Positions 7,444 through 19,114 of a stretch of DNA of 64,000 nt are shown piece by piece (the stretch's first letter is position 1; each line of letters opens with the position of its first letter). Both the position numbers and the translations under genes were made by a program. The notes beneath the pieces were generated by a model. That model saw only the letters and a list, made by a program, of their open reading frames with translations. It had not been told where the DNA came from and did not search any database. The stretch is from Streptomyces sp. S.PB5. GTDB lineage: Bacteria > Actinomycetota > Actinomycetes > Streptomycetales > Streptomycetaceae. The DNA lies in NCBI RefSeq assembly GCF_030403745.1, contig NZ_JAQMWP010000010.1:62001-126000 (forward strand). Direction: 5' to 3'.

Positions 7444-8298
7444 TCAGCCTGTGACCTGCCGGTACGAGTACACGGCCGTCGCCACCGCACAGACGCCCGG
7501 TGGGATCATCTCCGCGCGGAGCGTGCCGCTGCGCACGTCGTAGTCCACGCCCTCCGTCTCGAAGGTGCCCGTGCACGTGCTGCGCTGCGGCAGGGCGAAC
7601 AGGCTCTTCACCGCGCCCGTGACCGGCTGCCCGTCCAGCCTGCGGTCCAGGTCGACCTGGAGCAGCGGGCGGATCTCCGGGAAGAGCGTGCCCGTCGCGT
7701 CGTTCGAGGCGCACAGCAGGCGCGTGTCCGTGACGAAGTCGCAGCCCTGGATGTCGCGCACCGGCTTGTCCAGGGTGATCTGCCAGGCCTCCTTCAGGGC
7801 CCCGCCGGCGGGCGGGGTGGCCGGGTTGAGCAGGGGGGCGGGGAAGACCTGGAGTCTGTTCTGGTCGCCCCACTCGCCCGACACCAGCCACTGCCCGTCC
7901 GGCGAGACGGCCGCGAAGGAGTTGTTCAGCTTCTCGCCCGGGTTGAGCTGATGGACGTACTCGTAGCGCTTCCCGGCCGGTGTGGTGACCGCGAACATCT
8001 TCGACGTGGCCGTGTCCGGGCCCTGATAGGCGTCGAAGACGTAGCCGTTCGCCGAGATGTCCGGGTCGCCGACGTGGTTCCAGCCCTTCAGTCGCAGGTC
8101 CAGCGGGATCGAGGCGAGCCCGCGGTACAGCAGGGTGCCGTCCGCGCGGCTCGCCAGGCCCTGCCCGCCGCCGAGGGTGTCCGTGTAGGCGGTGCCGGTC
8201 TCCGCCCAGTGCGGGTCACCGGTCGCCGACGCCGTGCCGGCCGCGCCGAGCACGAGCGACGCCGATAAGCAGCCCAGGGACAGTAGATGACGCTTCAT
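7444..8298 (-). CDS. secreted protein of unknown function with a TTA codon
   Basis: 284 residues from the ATG at 8298. Residues 1-25 are a Sec signal peptide (LLSLGCLSASLVLGAAGTASA). The mature part is rich in short beta-type segments and Gly/Asp turns (FAAVSPDGQWLVSGEW, RDIQGCDFVTDTRLLCASND), suggestive of a small beta-propeller-like fold; I do not recognise a named family. Four Cys in the mature part could form disulfides. The start overlaps the stop of the PHP-domain gene by one base (TGATG), so the two are coupled. Leu11, in the signal peptide, is encoded by TTA (8266-8268), which in Streptomyces needs the bldA tRNA. Function is unknown. Confidence 0.75.
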   Translation of the reverse strand: MKRHLLSLGCLSASLVLGAAGTASATGDPHWAETGTAYTDTLGGGQGLASRADGTLLYRGLASIPLDLRLKGWNHVGDPDISANGYVFDAYQGPDTATSKMFAVTTPAGKRYEYVHQLNPGEKLNNSFAAVSPDGQWLVSGEWGDQNRLQVFPAPLLNPATPPAGGALKEAWQITLDKPVRDIQGCDFVTDTRLLCASNDATGTLFPEIRPLLQVDLDRRLDGQPVTGAVKSLFALPQRSTCTGTFETEGVDYDVRSGTLRAEMIPPGVCAVATAVYSYRQVTG

Positions 8299-9974
8299 CA
8301 GGCACCTGCCACGTCGACGAAGATGGGGTTGGAATAGAACCACGTATCCGCCCACGGGTCACCGTTCCCGGGCTCGTGCGGGATCGGCCCGTTCGGGTCG
8401 ACGGCGGCACCGAGGCAGCCCGCACCATGCCGGTTGCCGTCGCTGCCGCGCAGCCGGACGTAGAAGGACTCGTCCCCGGCGGTCAGCGGGATGCGCAGGG
8501 TGTACGTCCCCTTGCGACCGCTGACGTCCTTCGTCCGTACGACCTTGGTGTCCGGCGCCCTCCAGCTGTCCCGGTCGGCGACGGGGCCGCGCACCGCACC
8601 CCGGATCACGTCGACGTGCGCCAACTCGGGCAGGATTCCGTGCGGGTTGGGACGGCTGGCGGTCGTGACGGTGACGTACAGGGTGATCCTCTCGCCCTTG
8701 CGGACCCGCAGTCGGCCGCCCAGGGTGACGCCCCGGCCGAAGTCGCAGTCCCGCTTGAGGCGGACGTCGAGACCGTCGAGCAGATGCCCGTGGTCCAGCC
8801 AGACGCGGCCCGCGCGCAGGCCCGCCATGACCGCGCGGTAGCCGTAGCGGGTGACGCCGACATGGGTGCGGCTGAACTGGCCGGGCCAGAAGTCGCTGCC
8901 CGCCTGCGGGGTGTCGGTGTTCACCGGGTCGGGGAGCCTGCCGGTGTTGTCGAAGTTCTGGCCGGCCGCCCAGTCGCCGTTCTTCCAGGTGTCGAAGACC
9001 GTGCGGTGGTTGTCGGAGTTGGTGGTGATCGTGAAGAGGCGCCCCTCCGCGAGCATCGCGTCCCACAGCCCGCCGACGGTCGCCGTCGCCCAGTCGAAAC
9101 CGCCGTACGTCACATACGCCTCGGCCGGATAGCCCGCCCAGGACTGCGCCGACGGCTTGTTCTCGTACTCGCCGCGGATCGACGTCGCACCGCGCCAGCC
9201 GGGGATCGCCGCACCCTGGGCGCCGGGCGCGCCCTCCATGCCGATCATGATCTCGGGGGCCGCGTCCCGCCAGTTCCGCATCTCGTGCGGGGAGTCGATG
9301 CCGAGCCGGAGGGGGTGGTTGGCGAGGACGAGGACGTCGTCGACGTAGCCCGAACGGCGTTGCTCCGCCAGCCACTTGATCGCCTTGACGGCGTGCGCCT
9401 CGTTGCGGGCGGTGTCCGCGCCGGCCGCGGAGCCGTCGGTGTAGCCGAGCAGCTTGCCGTCGTAGGCGAGCTCGAACTGGGTGAGCAGGTCGGTCTCGTG
9501 GGGGCCGGGCGCGGCGAAGACCGTGCAGTGCTCGGCGGCCGGGATGTACCACTCCAGGCCCTGGAAGATCAGCTGACGCGGGTTCTCCGCACGGGCCTTG
9601 ACGATCTCGGCGTGCTCCAGCTTCGCACCGTAGTTGGCGTGCCCGAAGTTGGAGTGCTCGTTGAACACCATCCAGTCCAGGCCGTACTTGGCGGCGGCCT
9701 GCGCCTGCTGGGAGAACGTGTACTTGGCGTCGTGGCTGTACACGGAGTGCACGTGGTGGTCGCCGACGAGGTAGGCGAGCCGCGGGTCGTCGCCGCCGAG
9801 GCGCTGCTCGGCGGCCGCGGCGGGCGTGGCGGGCACGGCCGCCCCACCGAGGGCGAAGGCCGCCCCGAACAGGCCCGCGCGGCGCAGGAGTCCGCGCCTC
9901 GACAGGCCCTGCGGGTCGAGATCGGTCGTGGAGACGGAAGGGTCGGCCCAGGAGGGCAGCTGCTGCTCGGTCAT
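8298..9974 (-). CDS. Tat-exported PHP-domain metalloesterase
   Basis: 558 residues from ATG 9974. A twin-arginine signal (SRRGLLRRAG, 25-34) ends near AAAAEQ (about 56). The PHP domain follows: DHHVHSVYSHD (72-82), NEHSNFGH (105-112), LANHPLRLGIDSP and NSDNHRT supply the His/Asp metal ligands. Exported PHP proteins are thought to be metal-dependent phosphoesterases; the exact substrate is unknown. It sits 16 bp after a Tat-exported metallophosphoesterase and is coupled to the secreted protein downstream. Two exported phosphoesterase-type enzymes in a sugar-uptake operon suggest removal of phosphate or phosphodiester groups from a glycan; that is inference. Confidence 0.82.
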   Translation of the reverse strand: MTEQQLPSWADPSVSTTDLDPQGLSRRGLLRRAGLFGAAFALGGAAVPATPAAAAEQRLGGDDPRLAYLVGDHHVHSVYSHDAKYTFSQQAQAAAKYGLDWMVFNEHSNFGHANYGAKLEHAEIVKARAENPRQLIFQGLEWYIPAAEHCTVFAAPGPHETDLLTQFELAYDGKLLGYTDGSAAGADTARNEAHAVKAIKWLAEQRRSGYVDDVLVLANHPLRLGIDSPHEMRNWRDAAPEIMIGMEGAPGAQGAAIPGWRGATSIRGEYENKPSAQSWAGYPAEAYVTYGGFDWATATVGGLWDAMLAEGRLFTITTNSDNHRTVFDTWKNGDWAAGQNFDNTGRLPDPVNTDTPQAGSDFWPGQFSRTHVGVTRYGYRAVMAGLRAGRVWLDHGHLLDGLDVRLKRDCDFGRGVTLGGRLRVRKGERITLYVTVTTASRPNPHGILPELAHVDVIRGAVRGPVADRDSWRAPDTKVVRTKDVSGRKGTYTLRIPLTAGDESFYVRLRGSDGNRHGAGCLGAAVDPNGPIPHEPGNGDPWADTWFYSNPIFVDVAGA

Positions 9975-9990
9975 GGTGGTCCCCGACGGG

Positions 9991-11814
9991 TCAGTGGTTC
10001 ATGAAGGACGTGACGGGCAGCGCCCGTTCGACGATGCGGACGTCGCCGAGGCGTCCGTGCAGGATCTGGTCGATCTTGCCGCCGTACTCGTAGCCGCCGA
10101 GGAGCCACGGCAGGCCCACGGAAGTGATGCCGGTCGCGGTGGCCTTCGGGTTGCGGACGACCGGGCAGCCCTCGATGTAGAGGGTGGTGTGCCGGCCGTC
10201 GTTGACGACCGCGAGATGCCACCAGGTCTCCAGCGGAGTCTCCTGGCCCCAGTTGGTGGCGATGCCCTCCTGGTTCAGGGGGCGCATCGCCCACTGCGGC
10301 TCGCGGTCGTTGGAGAGGGACAGGGTGGCCAGCGGTTCGTCGGGGTCGTCCGCGGTCTTGCCGGCGGCACCGCCCGTGCCGGTGCGGCTGACGATGCCGG
10401 ACCACGCGTGGTGGCCGGGATCCCAGTCGGCGGGCAGGCGATAGAAGGCCTCGATGGTGTAACCGGCCTTGAAGGTCGCCGAGTTGAGCGGGGCGCCGTC
10501 GACCGTACGCAGATACGCGCCCTTCAGCGGCGACTTGTACCCCTGGAACTCCAGGCTGCCGTGGCCGGGCTGGTCGGGATGGTGATCGGAGGACCAGCCG
10601 AGCGTGCCGCCGCCGACGGTGACGAGGCTCAGGTCGTTGCCGCGCCCGGACAGGTCACGGACCTTGTCCGTCACCGCGTTGTCGAACCGCCAGTACGCCA
10701 CCGTGCCCGGTATCAGCATCCGCGATGCGGGCCGTGCCGGACGCGCGGGCACCGGAGCGAAGCCGGCGAACCGGTCGGCGAAGTCGATGTCCATCGTGAA
10801 CCGGTCGGCGTCGCCGCTGAGTTCGATCTCCTGCCGCTCCAGCTCGTTCAGGCCCTTCCCGGCCCGGCCCAGGATCCACGGCGAGACCGTCTCGACGTCG
10901 ATGACGTTGCGGTCGAGGTCGAAGCGGTAGAGGCGGATCATCGCCGCGCCGCCGAAGTAGCGGTTCTGATAGTTCGCCAGGTGGAGGTGGACGTCATGTC
11001 CGGCCGCGTTCTTCCGCGTCGCCCGGGCGGCGGGCCAGTAGTGGCCGTTGAGGGTGAGGAAGATCTGGTCGTGGTCCTCGATCAGCCGGTCCCAGAGCTG
11101 CTGCCCGTAGGCCGACAACTCATCGTCCTCGACGACGAGTTCGTGGGTGGTCAGGATCACCGGCGTCCTCGGGTGAGCGGCCAGGACGCTCTCGGCCCAG
11201 GCGTACCCCTTGTCCGACAGCCGCCAGTCCAGCGCCAGGACCATCCACTCCCGGCCCCCGGCCCGGAAGAGGTGGTAGGTGTTGTAGCCGTCGTCGGACG
11301 CGCCCCCGAAGGTCCTGTGCCCCTTGAACCGGGAAGGCCCGAAGGCGTCCAGGTACGGCGTCGGGCCGCGCTGGTCCGTCGTCGACGACTTCACGTCGTG
11401 GTTGCCGGCGAGGACGCTGTAGCCGACACCGCGCCGGTCCAGCAGCCCGAACGCCTCGCTGATCGCGGCGACCTCGGCCTTCGCCCCGTTCTGGGTGAGG
11501 TCGCCGAGGTGGGACAGGAAGACGATGTTCTCGTCCTTGCCGTGCTCCAGGAGATACCGCAGGGACGCCTCGACGGGCGCCTTGTCGATGCTCGGCCCGT
11601 CGAAGAGGTACTGGGTGTCCGGCATCACCGCGAGGGTGAAGCGCCGGCTCTCGGTGTCGGGCCGCCGGCGGCCGGCCGTGGCCGCCTCGGCGACCTGGGG
11701 CATCGCGACCCCGGCGGTGGCGGCGGCACCGAGCAGCGCGGTGGCTCTCAGGAAACTGCGTCGTCCGGCGCCCGCCTGGGCATGCTCGGACCCGTGTTCA
11801 GGCGAAGTGCACAC
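9991..11814 (-). CDS. Tat-exported metallophosphoesterase with LamG-like domain
   Basis: 607 residues starting at GTG 11814, five bases after GGAG. Seen: a twin-arginine signal (GRRSFLRATALLG, 17-29), then a calcineurin-type phosphoesterase core: MPDTQ (64-68), LGDLTQNG (103-110), GNHD (137-140) and a late LNGHYW. From about residue 390 a concanavalin/LamG-like module follows (VAYWRFDNAV, YTIEAFYRLP, WWHLAVVNDG). The module may bind carbohydrate or cell wall, so the enzyme is probably a surface or extracellular phosphoesterase. It lies between lacZ (35 bp upstream) and the PHP gene. Longer in-frame upstream extensions run into lacZ on another frame and were not used. Confidence 0.83.
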   Translation of the reverse strand: MCTSPEHGSEHAQAGAGRRSFLRATALLGAAATAGVAMPQVAEAATAGRRRPDTESRRFTLAVMPDTQYLFDGPSIDKAPVEASLRYLLEHGKDENIVFLSHLGDLTQNGAKAEVAAISEAFGLLDRRGVGYSVLAGNHDVKSSTTDQRGPTPYLDAFGPSRFKGHRTFGGASDDGYNTYHLFRAGGREWMVLALDWRLSDKGYAWAESVLAAHPRTPVILTTHELVVEDDELSAYGQQLWDRLIEDHDQIFLTLNGHYWPAARATRKNAAGHDVHLHLANYQNRYFGGAAMIRLYRFDLDRNVIDVETVSPWILGRAGKGLNELERQEIELSGDADRFTMDIDFADRFAGFAPVPARPARPASRMLIPGTVAYWRFDNAVTDKVRDLSGRGNDLSLVTVGGGTLGWSSDHHPDQPGHGSLEFQGYKSPLKGAYLRTVDGAPLNSATFKAGYTIEAFYRLPADWDPGHHAWSGIVSRTGTGGAAGKTADDPDEPLATLSLSNDREPQWAMRPLNQEGIATNWGQETPLETWWHLAVVNDGRHTTLYIEGCPVVRNPKATATGITSVGLPWLLGGYEYGGKIDQILHGRLGDVRIVERALPVTSFMNH

Positions 11815-11849
11815 GTGTGCTCCGTAAAAGGGGTGAAAGCAGGGGGAGT

Positions 11850-14782
<2,933 letters not shown>

Positions 14783-14786
<4 letters not shown>

Positions 14787-15622
14787 CCGCGGACGGCTCC
14801 CTTCGCGAGGTCGCCGATGATCTGCTTGGCGCCGATCGCGAACACGATCAGCAGCGGGACGAGGGCGAGCAGGGCGCCGGTCATCACGATGCCGTAGTCG
14901 GTCGTGCCGTGGGTGCCGTTGAGCTGGGAGAGCGCGACCTGCAAGGTCACGTTGTCGGGGTTGGTCAGCGCGATCAGGGGCCAGGCGAAGTCGTTCCACT
15001 GGCCCATGAAGGTGAAGATGCCGAGGAAGGCGAGACCGGGGCGGACCACCGGCAGCGCCACATGCCAGTACTGGCGCAGGAAGTTCGCGCCGTCCAGCTT
15101 GGAGGCGTCGAGGAGTTCGTCGTGGATGGCGGACTTCATGTACTGCCGCATCCAGAAGATGCCGAAGGCGTTGGCCGCGGCCGGCACGATCAGCGCGGTC
15201 ATCGAGCCGATCCAGCCGATCTTCGCCATGAGGACGAACTGCGGGATCACCGACAGCTGCGCCGGCACCATGAAGATCACCATGAGCAGCCCGAACAGCA
15301 CGTTCTTGCCCGGGAACTCGAACTTGGCGAAGACGAAGGCCGCGAGCGAGTCGAAGAGCAGGACCAGGAAGGTCACCGCGGCCGCGACCAGGAACGAGTT
15401 CCACATCGACCCGAAGAAGTCGATGGCGTCGAACAGGTTGCGGACGTTCTCCAGGAAGTGCGTGCCCGGCAGCAGCTTCGGCGGGTAGGAGAAGATCTCC
15501 GACGAGCTGTGCGTCGACATGATCACGGCCCAGTAGAACGGGAAGGCCGAGAGCAGCGTGCCGATGATCAGCGGGAGATGCAGCGCGATCCCTCTGCGGC
15601 GGGACCCCTTGATGGATGCCAT
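14783..15622 (-). CDS. sugar ABC importer permease (MalG type)
   Basis: 279-residue inner-membrane permease. Seen: six hydrophobic segments, an SSEIFSYPP periplasmic loop typical of carbohydrate MalG-like subunits, and the EAA loop DELLDASKLDGANFLRQYWH that docks the ATPase. It starts 12 bp after the partner permease and overlaps lacZ by four bases. No ATPase is encoded in this operon, so the importer probably uses a shared MsiK-type ATPase encoded elsewhere, as is common for Streptomyces sugar importers. Confidence 0.9.
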
Positions 15623-15634
15623 GATGCGCTCCTC

Positions 15635-16585
15635 CTACTCGCCCCGGCGCTGCACGAGGCGCCAGTTGATGATCGAGAAGAGCACGACGACGAGGAAGAT
15701 GCCCCAGGCCACCGCGGCTCCGTACCCGAAGTCGTTGTTGTCGAAGGTCTGCTGGAAGAAGTAGAGGACCATCGTCTGGCCCGAGTGGCCCGGACCGCCC
15801 GCGAACGTCGAGTCGTTGGAGGAGGTCTGGAGCAGCACCTGTGGTTCGGAGAAGCTCTGCAGGCCCGTGACCGTCGAGACGACGAGCACGAACAGGAGGG
15901 TCGGCCGCAGCAGCGGCAGCGTGATCCGGAAGAAGGTCTGGATCGGTCCGGCGCCGTCCATACGGGCCGCCTCGTACAGATCGCTCGGGATGGTCTGGAG
16001 GCCGGCGAGGAAGATGATGGCGTTGTAGCCGGTCCACTGCCAGGTCATCAGTGCCGCGATGGTGACCTTGATGCCCCAGGGCGTGTTCAGCCAGGCCACC
16101 TGGTCGATCCCGAACCCGTGCAGGACGGCGTTGATCACACCGTTGTTGGTGGAGAAGATCGACCCGAAGACGATCGCGATCGCCACGACCGACGTGACGT
16201 TCGGCAGGAAGTACGCGACGCGGTACAGGCTCTTGAAGCGGACCGCCGAGTTGAGCATCACGGCCGTGACCATCGCCAGGAAGATCATGGGGAAGGTGGC
16301 CAGCGCCCAGATGATGACCGTGTTGCCGATCGAGTTCCAGAAGTCGCTGTCGCTCAGCAGGTATTGGTACTGCGAGAGCCCGGCCCACTCCATGGTGCCG
16401 AGGCCGTCCCAGCGGTGGAAGGAGAGGTAGAGCGAGAAGCCGACGGGGAAGAGGCCGAAGCCGAGGAAGATCAGATAGAAGGGGGAGATCGCGGCATACA
16501 GGTGCCAGTACTTGCGGAAACCCTTCTTGGGCTGGGACGGCGAGGGCTGCGCGACAGCGGGCGGGGTCTGCTCCAGGACGGCCAT
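15635..16585 (-). CDS. sugar ABC importer permease (MalF type)
   Basis: 316 residues from ATG 16585, whose first base is the last base of the binding-protein stop (TGATG). Seen: a short cytoplasmic N-terminus (QPSPSQPKKGFRKYW), six membrane segments and the EAA loop SDLYEAARMDGAGPIQTFFR. A longer start at 16624 would lie inside the binding-protein gene and lacks a ribosome site. It pairs with the MalG-type permease downstream to form the membrane channel. Substrate is unknown; the neighbours suggest a galactose- or mannose-containing oligosaccharide. Confidence 0.9.
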   Translation of the reverse strand: MAVLEQTPPAVAQPSPSQPKKGFRKYWHLYAAISPFYLIFLGFGLFPVGFSLYLSFHRWDGLGTMEWAGLSQYQYLLSDSDFWNSIGNTVIIWALATFPMIFLAMVTAVMLNSAVRFKSLYRVAYFLPNVTSVVAIAIVFGSIFSTNNGVINAVLHGFGIDQVAWLNTPWGIKVTIAALMTWQWTGYNAIIFLAGLQTIPSDLYEAARMDGAGPIQTFFRITLPLLRPTLLFVLVVSTVTGLQSFSEPQVLLQTSSNDSTFAGGPGHSGQTMVLYFFQQTFDNNDFGYGAAVAWGIFLVVVLFSIINWRLVQRRGE

Positions 16586-17910
16586 CAGTAGCTCACCCCC
16601 AGGTGCTTCGCGATGCGACGGCATTTGCTCATGGCGTCACTCCAGGCCTTCTCGGGGTCCTTGCCGAGGACGCCGACGTTCTTGATCTCGTCCTTGATGG
16701 GCTGCCCGAGCGCGACGTCGAACGGGCTGTTGTAGGCGACGGCGATCTTCTGCGCGGCAGGACCGAAGATGTCGGTGGTGACCTGGCCGCCGAAGAAGTC
16801 GTCCGGCTCCTGCATCTGCTTGAGGCCGTAGGAGGCGGGCGTGGAGGGGAAGAGGCCCGCGTCGACGTAACCCTGCGCCTGGTTGGCCGCGTCGAGCATC
16901 CAGGTGATGATCTCGAAGGCCTGCTCGGGCTCCCGGCACGCCTTGGTGATCGACAGGAACGAGCCGCCGTTGTTGGCGGGCCGCACCGGCATGTCGGCGA
17001 CCCGGTACCTGCCCTTGGTCTTCGGCACACCGTTCTTGATGTCGAAGGCCGCCCAGGAGGCGCCCAGTTCGCTGGGCAGCTTGCCGTCCTGCTTGGCCGA
17101 CAGCTGGTCCGGGGTGCCGTTCACCAGGTCGGAGACGATCCCGCGGCGTTTGGCCTCCACGGCGAGCGCCCAGGCGTTGCGCACATGCTCCTGGTCACCG
17201 ATGAAATGACGGTCCTTGTCGACGTACCGCTTGGAGCCCTGCTGCACGACGTTCTCGAAGACGGAGTTGACGTCGGTGAGGAGCATGGTCCCCGGGATCC
17301 GCTTCTTGAGCTGCTCACCCGCGGCGAAGAAGTTCTCCCAGGTGTTCAACTCCCGGGAGACGTCCGCCGGTTCGTACGGCAGTCCGGCCTTCTGGAAGAC
17401 GTCGTACTGGTAGTAGTGCGCCACCGGCCCGCAGTCGATCGGGAAGCCGACCATCGTGCCGTCGTCGGCGATGCCCTGGTCCCACTTCCAGGACAGGTAC
17501 CGGCTCCTGTACTTCTCCGCGCCCAGCGTCCGCAGATCGATGAACTGGTCCGCGTTCGGGAGGTAGGCGGCCATGTCCTCGCCCTTGAGCCCCGCGATGT
17601 CGGGGATGTGGGCCCGCCCTGTGATGGTGGTGATGAGCTTCGAGCGGTACTGGCCGCCGATCTGGATGGCCTGGAGGTCCACCGAACTGTCGTAGCGGGC
17701 CTTGGCGTTCTTCACGACGGTGTCGCTCAGACCGCCGCTCCAGTACCACAGGACCATGTTCCGGCCGGTCGAGCCGGTCGGAACGGCACAGCCGGACGCC
17801 AGGCCGCCGAGCGCCGTGGCGGCCGTACCGGCCAGGCCCGCGCGGAGCAGGCCTCTTCGTGAGAGCCGCACAGCTCCCACCGCCTTTCGGGTCTTTTCGG
17901 GTCTTCGCAT
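16585..17910 (-). CDS. extracellular solute-binding lipoprotein for sugar
   Basis: 441 residues. The N-terminus combines a twin-arginine motif (SRRGLLRAG, 17-25) with a lipobox LASGC (lipid-modified Cys41), so it is a Tat-exported lipoprotein. The body is a family-1 carbohydrate binding protein: FIDLRTLGAEK, GFPIDCGPVAHYYQYDVFQKAGL and SKCRRIAKHLG at the C-terminus. It captures the ligand for the two permeases that follow. It starts 29 bp after the PfkB kinase stop, so kinase and importer are one transcription unit. Confidence 0.9.
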   Translation of the reverse strand: MRRPEKTRKAVGAVRLSRRGLLRAGLAGTAATALGGLASGCAVPTGSTGRNMVLWYWSGGLSDTVVKNAKARYDSSVDLQAIQIGGQYRSKLITTITGRAHIPDIAGLKGEDMAAYLPNADQFIDLRTLGAEKYRSRYLSWKWDQGIADDGTMVGFPIDCGPVAHYYQYDVFQKAGLPYEPADVSRELNTWENFFAAGEQLKKRIPGTMLLTDVNSVFENVVQQGSKRYVDKDRHFIGDQEHVRNAWALAVEAKRRGIVSDLVNGTPDQLSAKQDGKLPSELGASWAAFDIKNGVPKTKGRYRVADMPVRPANNGGSFLSITKACREPEQAFEIITWMLDAANQAQGYVDAGLFPSTPASYGLKQMQEPDDFFGGQVTTDIFGPAAQKIAVAYNSPFDVALGQPIKDEIKNVGVLGKDPEKAWSDAMSKCRRIAKHLGVSY

Positions 17911-17939
17911 GAGGGGCGTTGCGTGGGGGCGTGGGGGAG

Positions 17940-18986
17940 TCAGAGCTGCCGTGCGGGTGGGGTCACGGGGGCGTACTGGACGGGGGGCCCGGGATCCGGT
18001 GGGATCCGGTCCGACAGAAAACCGTATGCAGTCTTCAGTTCACGGTCGGCCGCGGACAGTCCACGGCCGGCCGCCGACAGCGACCGCCACCAGCGGTCGA
18101 CGCCGTACCATCCAGGCGCGGCCAGCGCCCCGCCCGGATGCCGGACGGACAGCCCGGCCGCGAGCACCGCGAACCGCAGCCGCTCCGCCAGCGGCCAGCC
18201 GCCGAGCGAGGCCGCGACGAAGCTCGCGCCGAACACGTCCCCGGCGCCCGTCGCGTCCAGGACATCGATGTCGAGGGCCGGGACGTCCGCGTACTCACCG
18301 GTCGTCTGGTCCACGGCGACCGCGCCGTCCCCGCCCCGCGTGACCACCGCGACCGGCACCAGCTCGGAGAGCGTGCCGAGCGCCGCGACCGCGCTGTCGG
18401 TGCGGGTGTAGGCCATCGCCTCGGTCTCGTTGGGGAGGAAGGCGTGGCACAGCTTCAGCTGGTCGAGGAGGTCCGTGGACCACTGCTGGGTGGGGTCCCA
18501 GCCGACGTCGGCGTAGACGTGGGTGCCGTTCGCGGCGGCCCTGGCGATCCACTCGCGGGGTTCGGCCTCGAGGTGGACGAGGGCGGTACGCGCCTCGGGC
18601 GGGTCGCCCATCAGCGTGTCCTGCGAGTACGGGGGCTCCGTGCCATGGGTGACCAGGGCCCGGTCGTGGCCCTGCGCGATCGAGACGGTGACGGGGGTGG
18701 GCCAGCCGTCGGCGGTACGGGAGAGCGAGAGGTCGATGCCTTCCTGGTCGCACAGGACGTCCCGGCAGTACTCGCCGTAGAAGTCGTCGCCGAAGACCGT
18801 GGCCAGCGAGGTGCGCAGGCCGAACCGGGACGCGGCGACCGCGAGGTTCGCGATGCCGCCGGGGCCGCAGCCCATGCCGCCGGTCCAGATCTCCTCGCCC
18901 GGCGTCGGCGGCTTTCCGAGCCCGGTGAGGACGAGGTCGTAGAAGAGCAGCCCGGTCAGGAGTACGTCGGGCCTGTCGTCATCCAC
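17940..18986 (-). CDS. PfkB-family carbohydrate kinase
   Basis: 348 residues from GTG 18986, chosen because GAGAGG lies eight bases upstream; a GTG at 18995 is too close to that site. Seen: the N-terminal glycine motif (GGMGCGPGGIANLAVAASRFG) and the C-terminal DATGAGDVFGASFVA with the catalytic Asp of the ribokinase fold. It phosphorylates a sugar or nucleoside with ATP; the substrate is not evident. It is the first gene of the eight-gene minus-strand operon and faces a DeoR regulator across a 128-bp intergenic region with a palindromic operator. A sugar-phosphate product would suit a DeoR sensor and the GH4 enzyme. Confidence 0.87.
   Translation of the reverse strand: MDDDRPDVLLTGLLFYDLVLTGLGKPPTPGEEIWTGGMGCGPGGIANLAVAASRFGLRTSLATVFGDDFYGEYCRDVLCDQEGIDLSLSRTADGWPTPVTVSIAQGHDRALVTHGTEPPYSQDTLMGDPPEARTALVHLEAEPREWIARAAANGTHVYADVGWDPTQQWSTDLLDQLKLCHAFLPNETEAMAYTRTDSAVAALGTLSELVPVAVVTRGGDGAVAVDQTTGEYADVPALDIDVLDATGAGDVFGASFVAASLGGWPLAERLRFAVLAAGLSVRHPGGALAAPGWYGVDRWWRSLSAAGRGLSAADRELKTAYGFLSDRIPPDPGPPVQYAPVTPPARQL
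18024..18031 (+). repeat. GTATGCAG octamer, copy 3
   Basis: Inside the 3' end of the PfkB gene, antisense to it. GT follows after six bases. Confidence 0.45.
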
Positions 18987-19028
18987 ACTCGCCACCTCTC
19001 GTCAAAACTCGTCAATTTCGATGACCGG

Positions 19029-19058
19029 AATCGTGCGCCGCTCCGCACGATTGGTCAA
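19029..19058. promoter_or_regulatory. DeoR-type operator and divergent promoter region
   Basis: A perfect inverted repeat AATCGTGCG (19029-19037) and CGCACGATT (19044-19052) with a six-base spacer lies midway between the divergent PfkB and DeoR genes. On the minus strand TTGACC (19058-19053) precedes a CACGAT (-10-like) by 17 bp, so the repeat covers the spacer of the kinase-operon promoter. A second feature is a direct repeat of CTCGTCAA nearer the kinase start. Autoregulation by the adjacent DeoR protein is inferred. Confidence 0.6.
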
Positions 19059-19114
19059 TACCCGAGCAGAACTGAGCATGGAAATGATTGAAGATGACGA
19101 GTACTGTTCACGGC

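Noticed and set aside
14787..16388. Upstream extension of the beta-galactosidase frame through both permease genes
   Set aside because: The extension is Arg/Pro/His-rich, lacks domains and overlaps two well supported permease genes; the ATG at 14786 with ATGA overlap fits the GH2 N-terminus.
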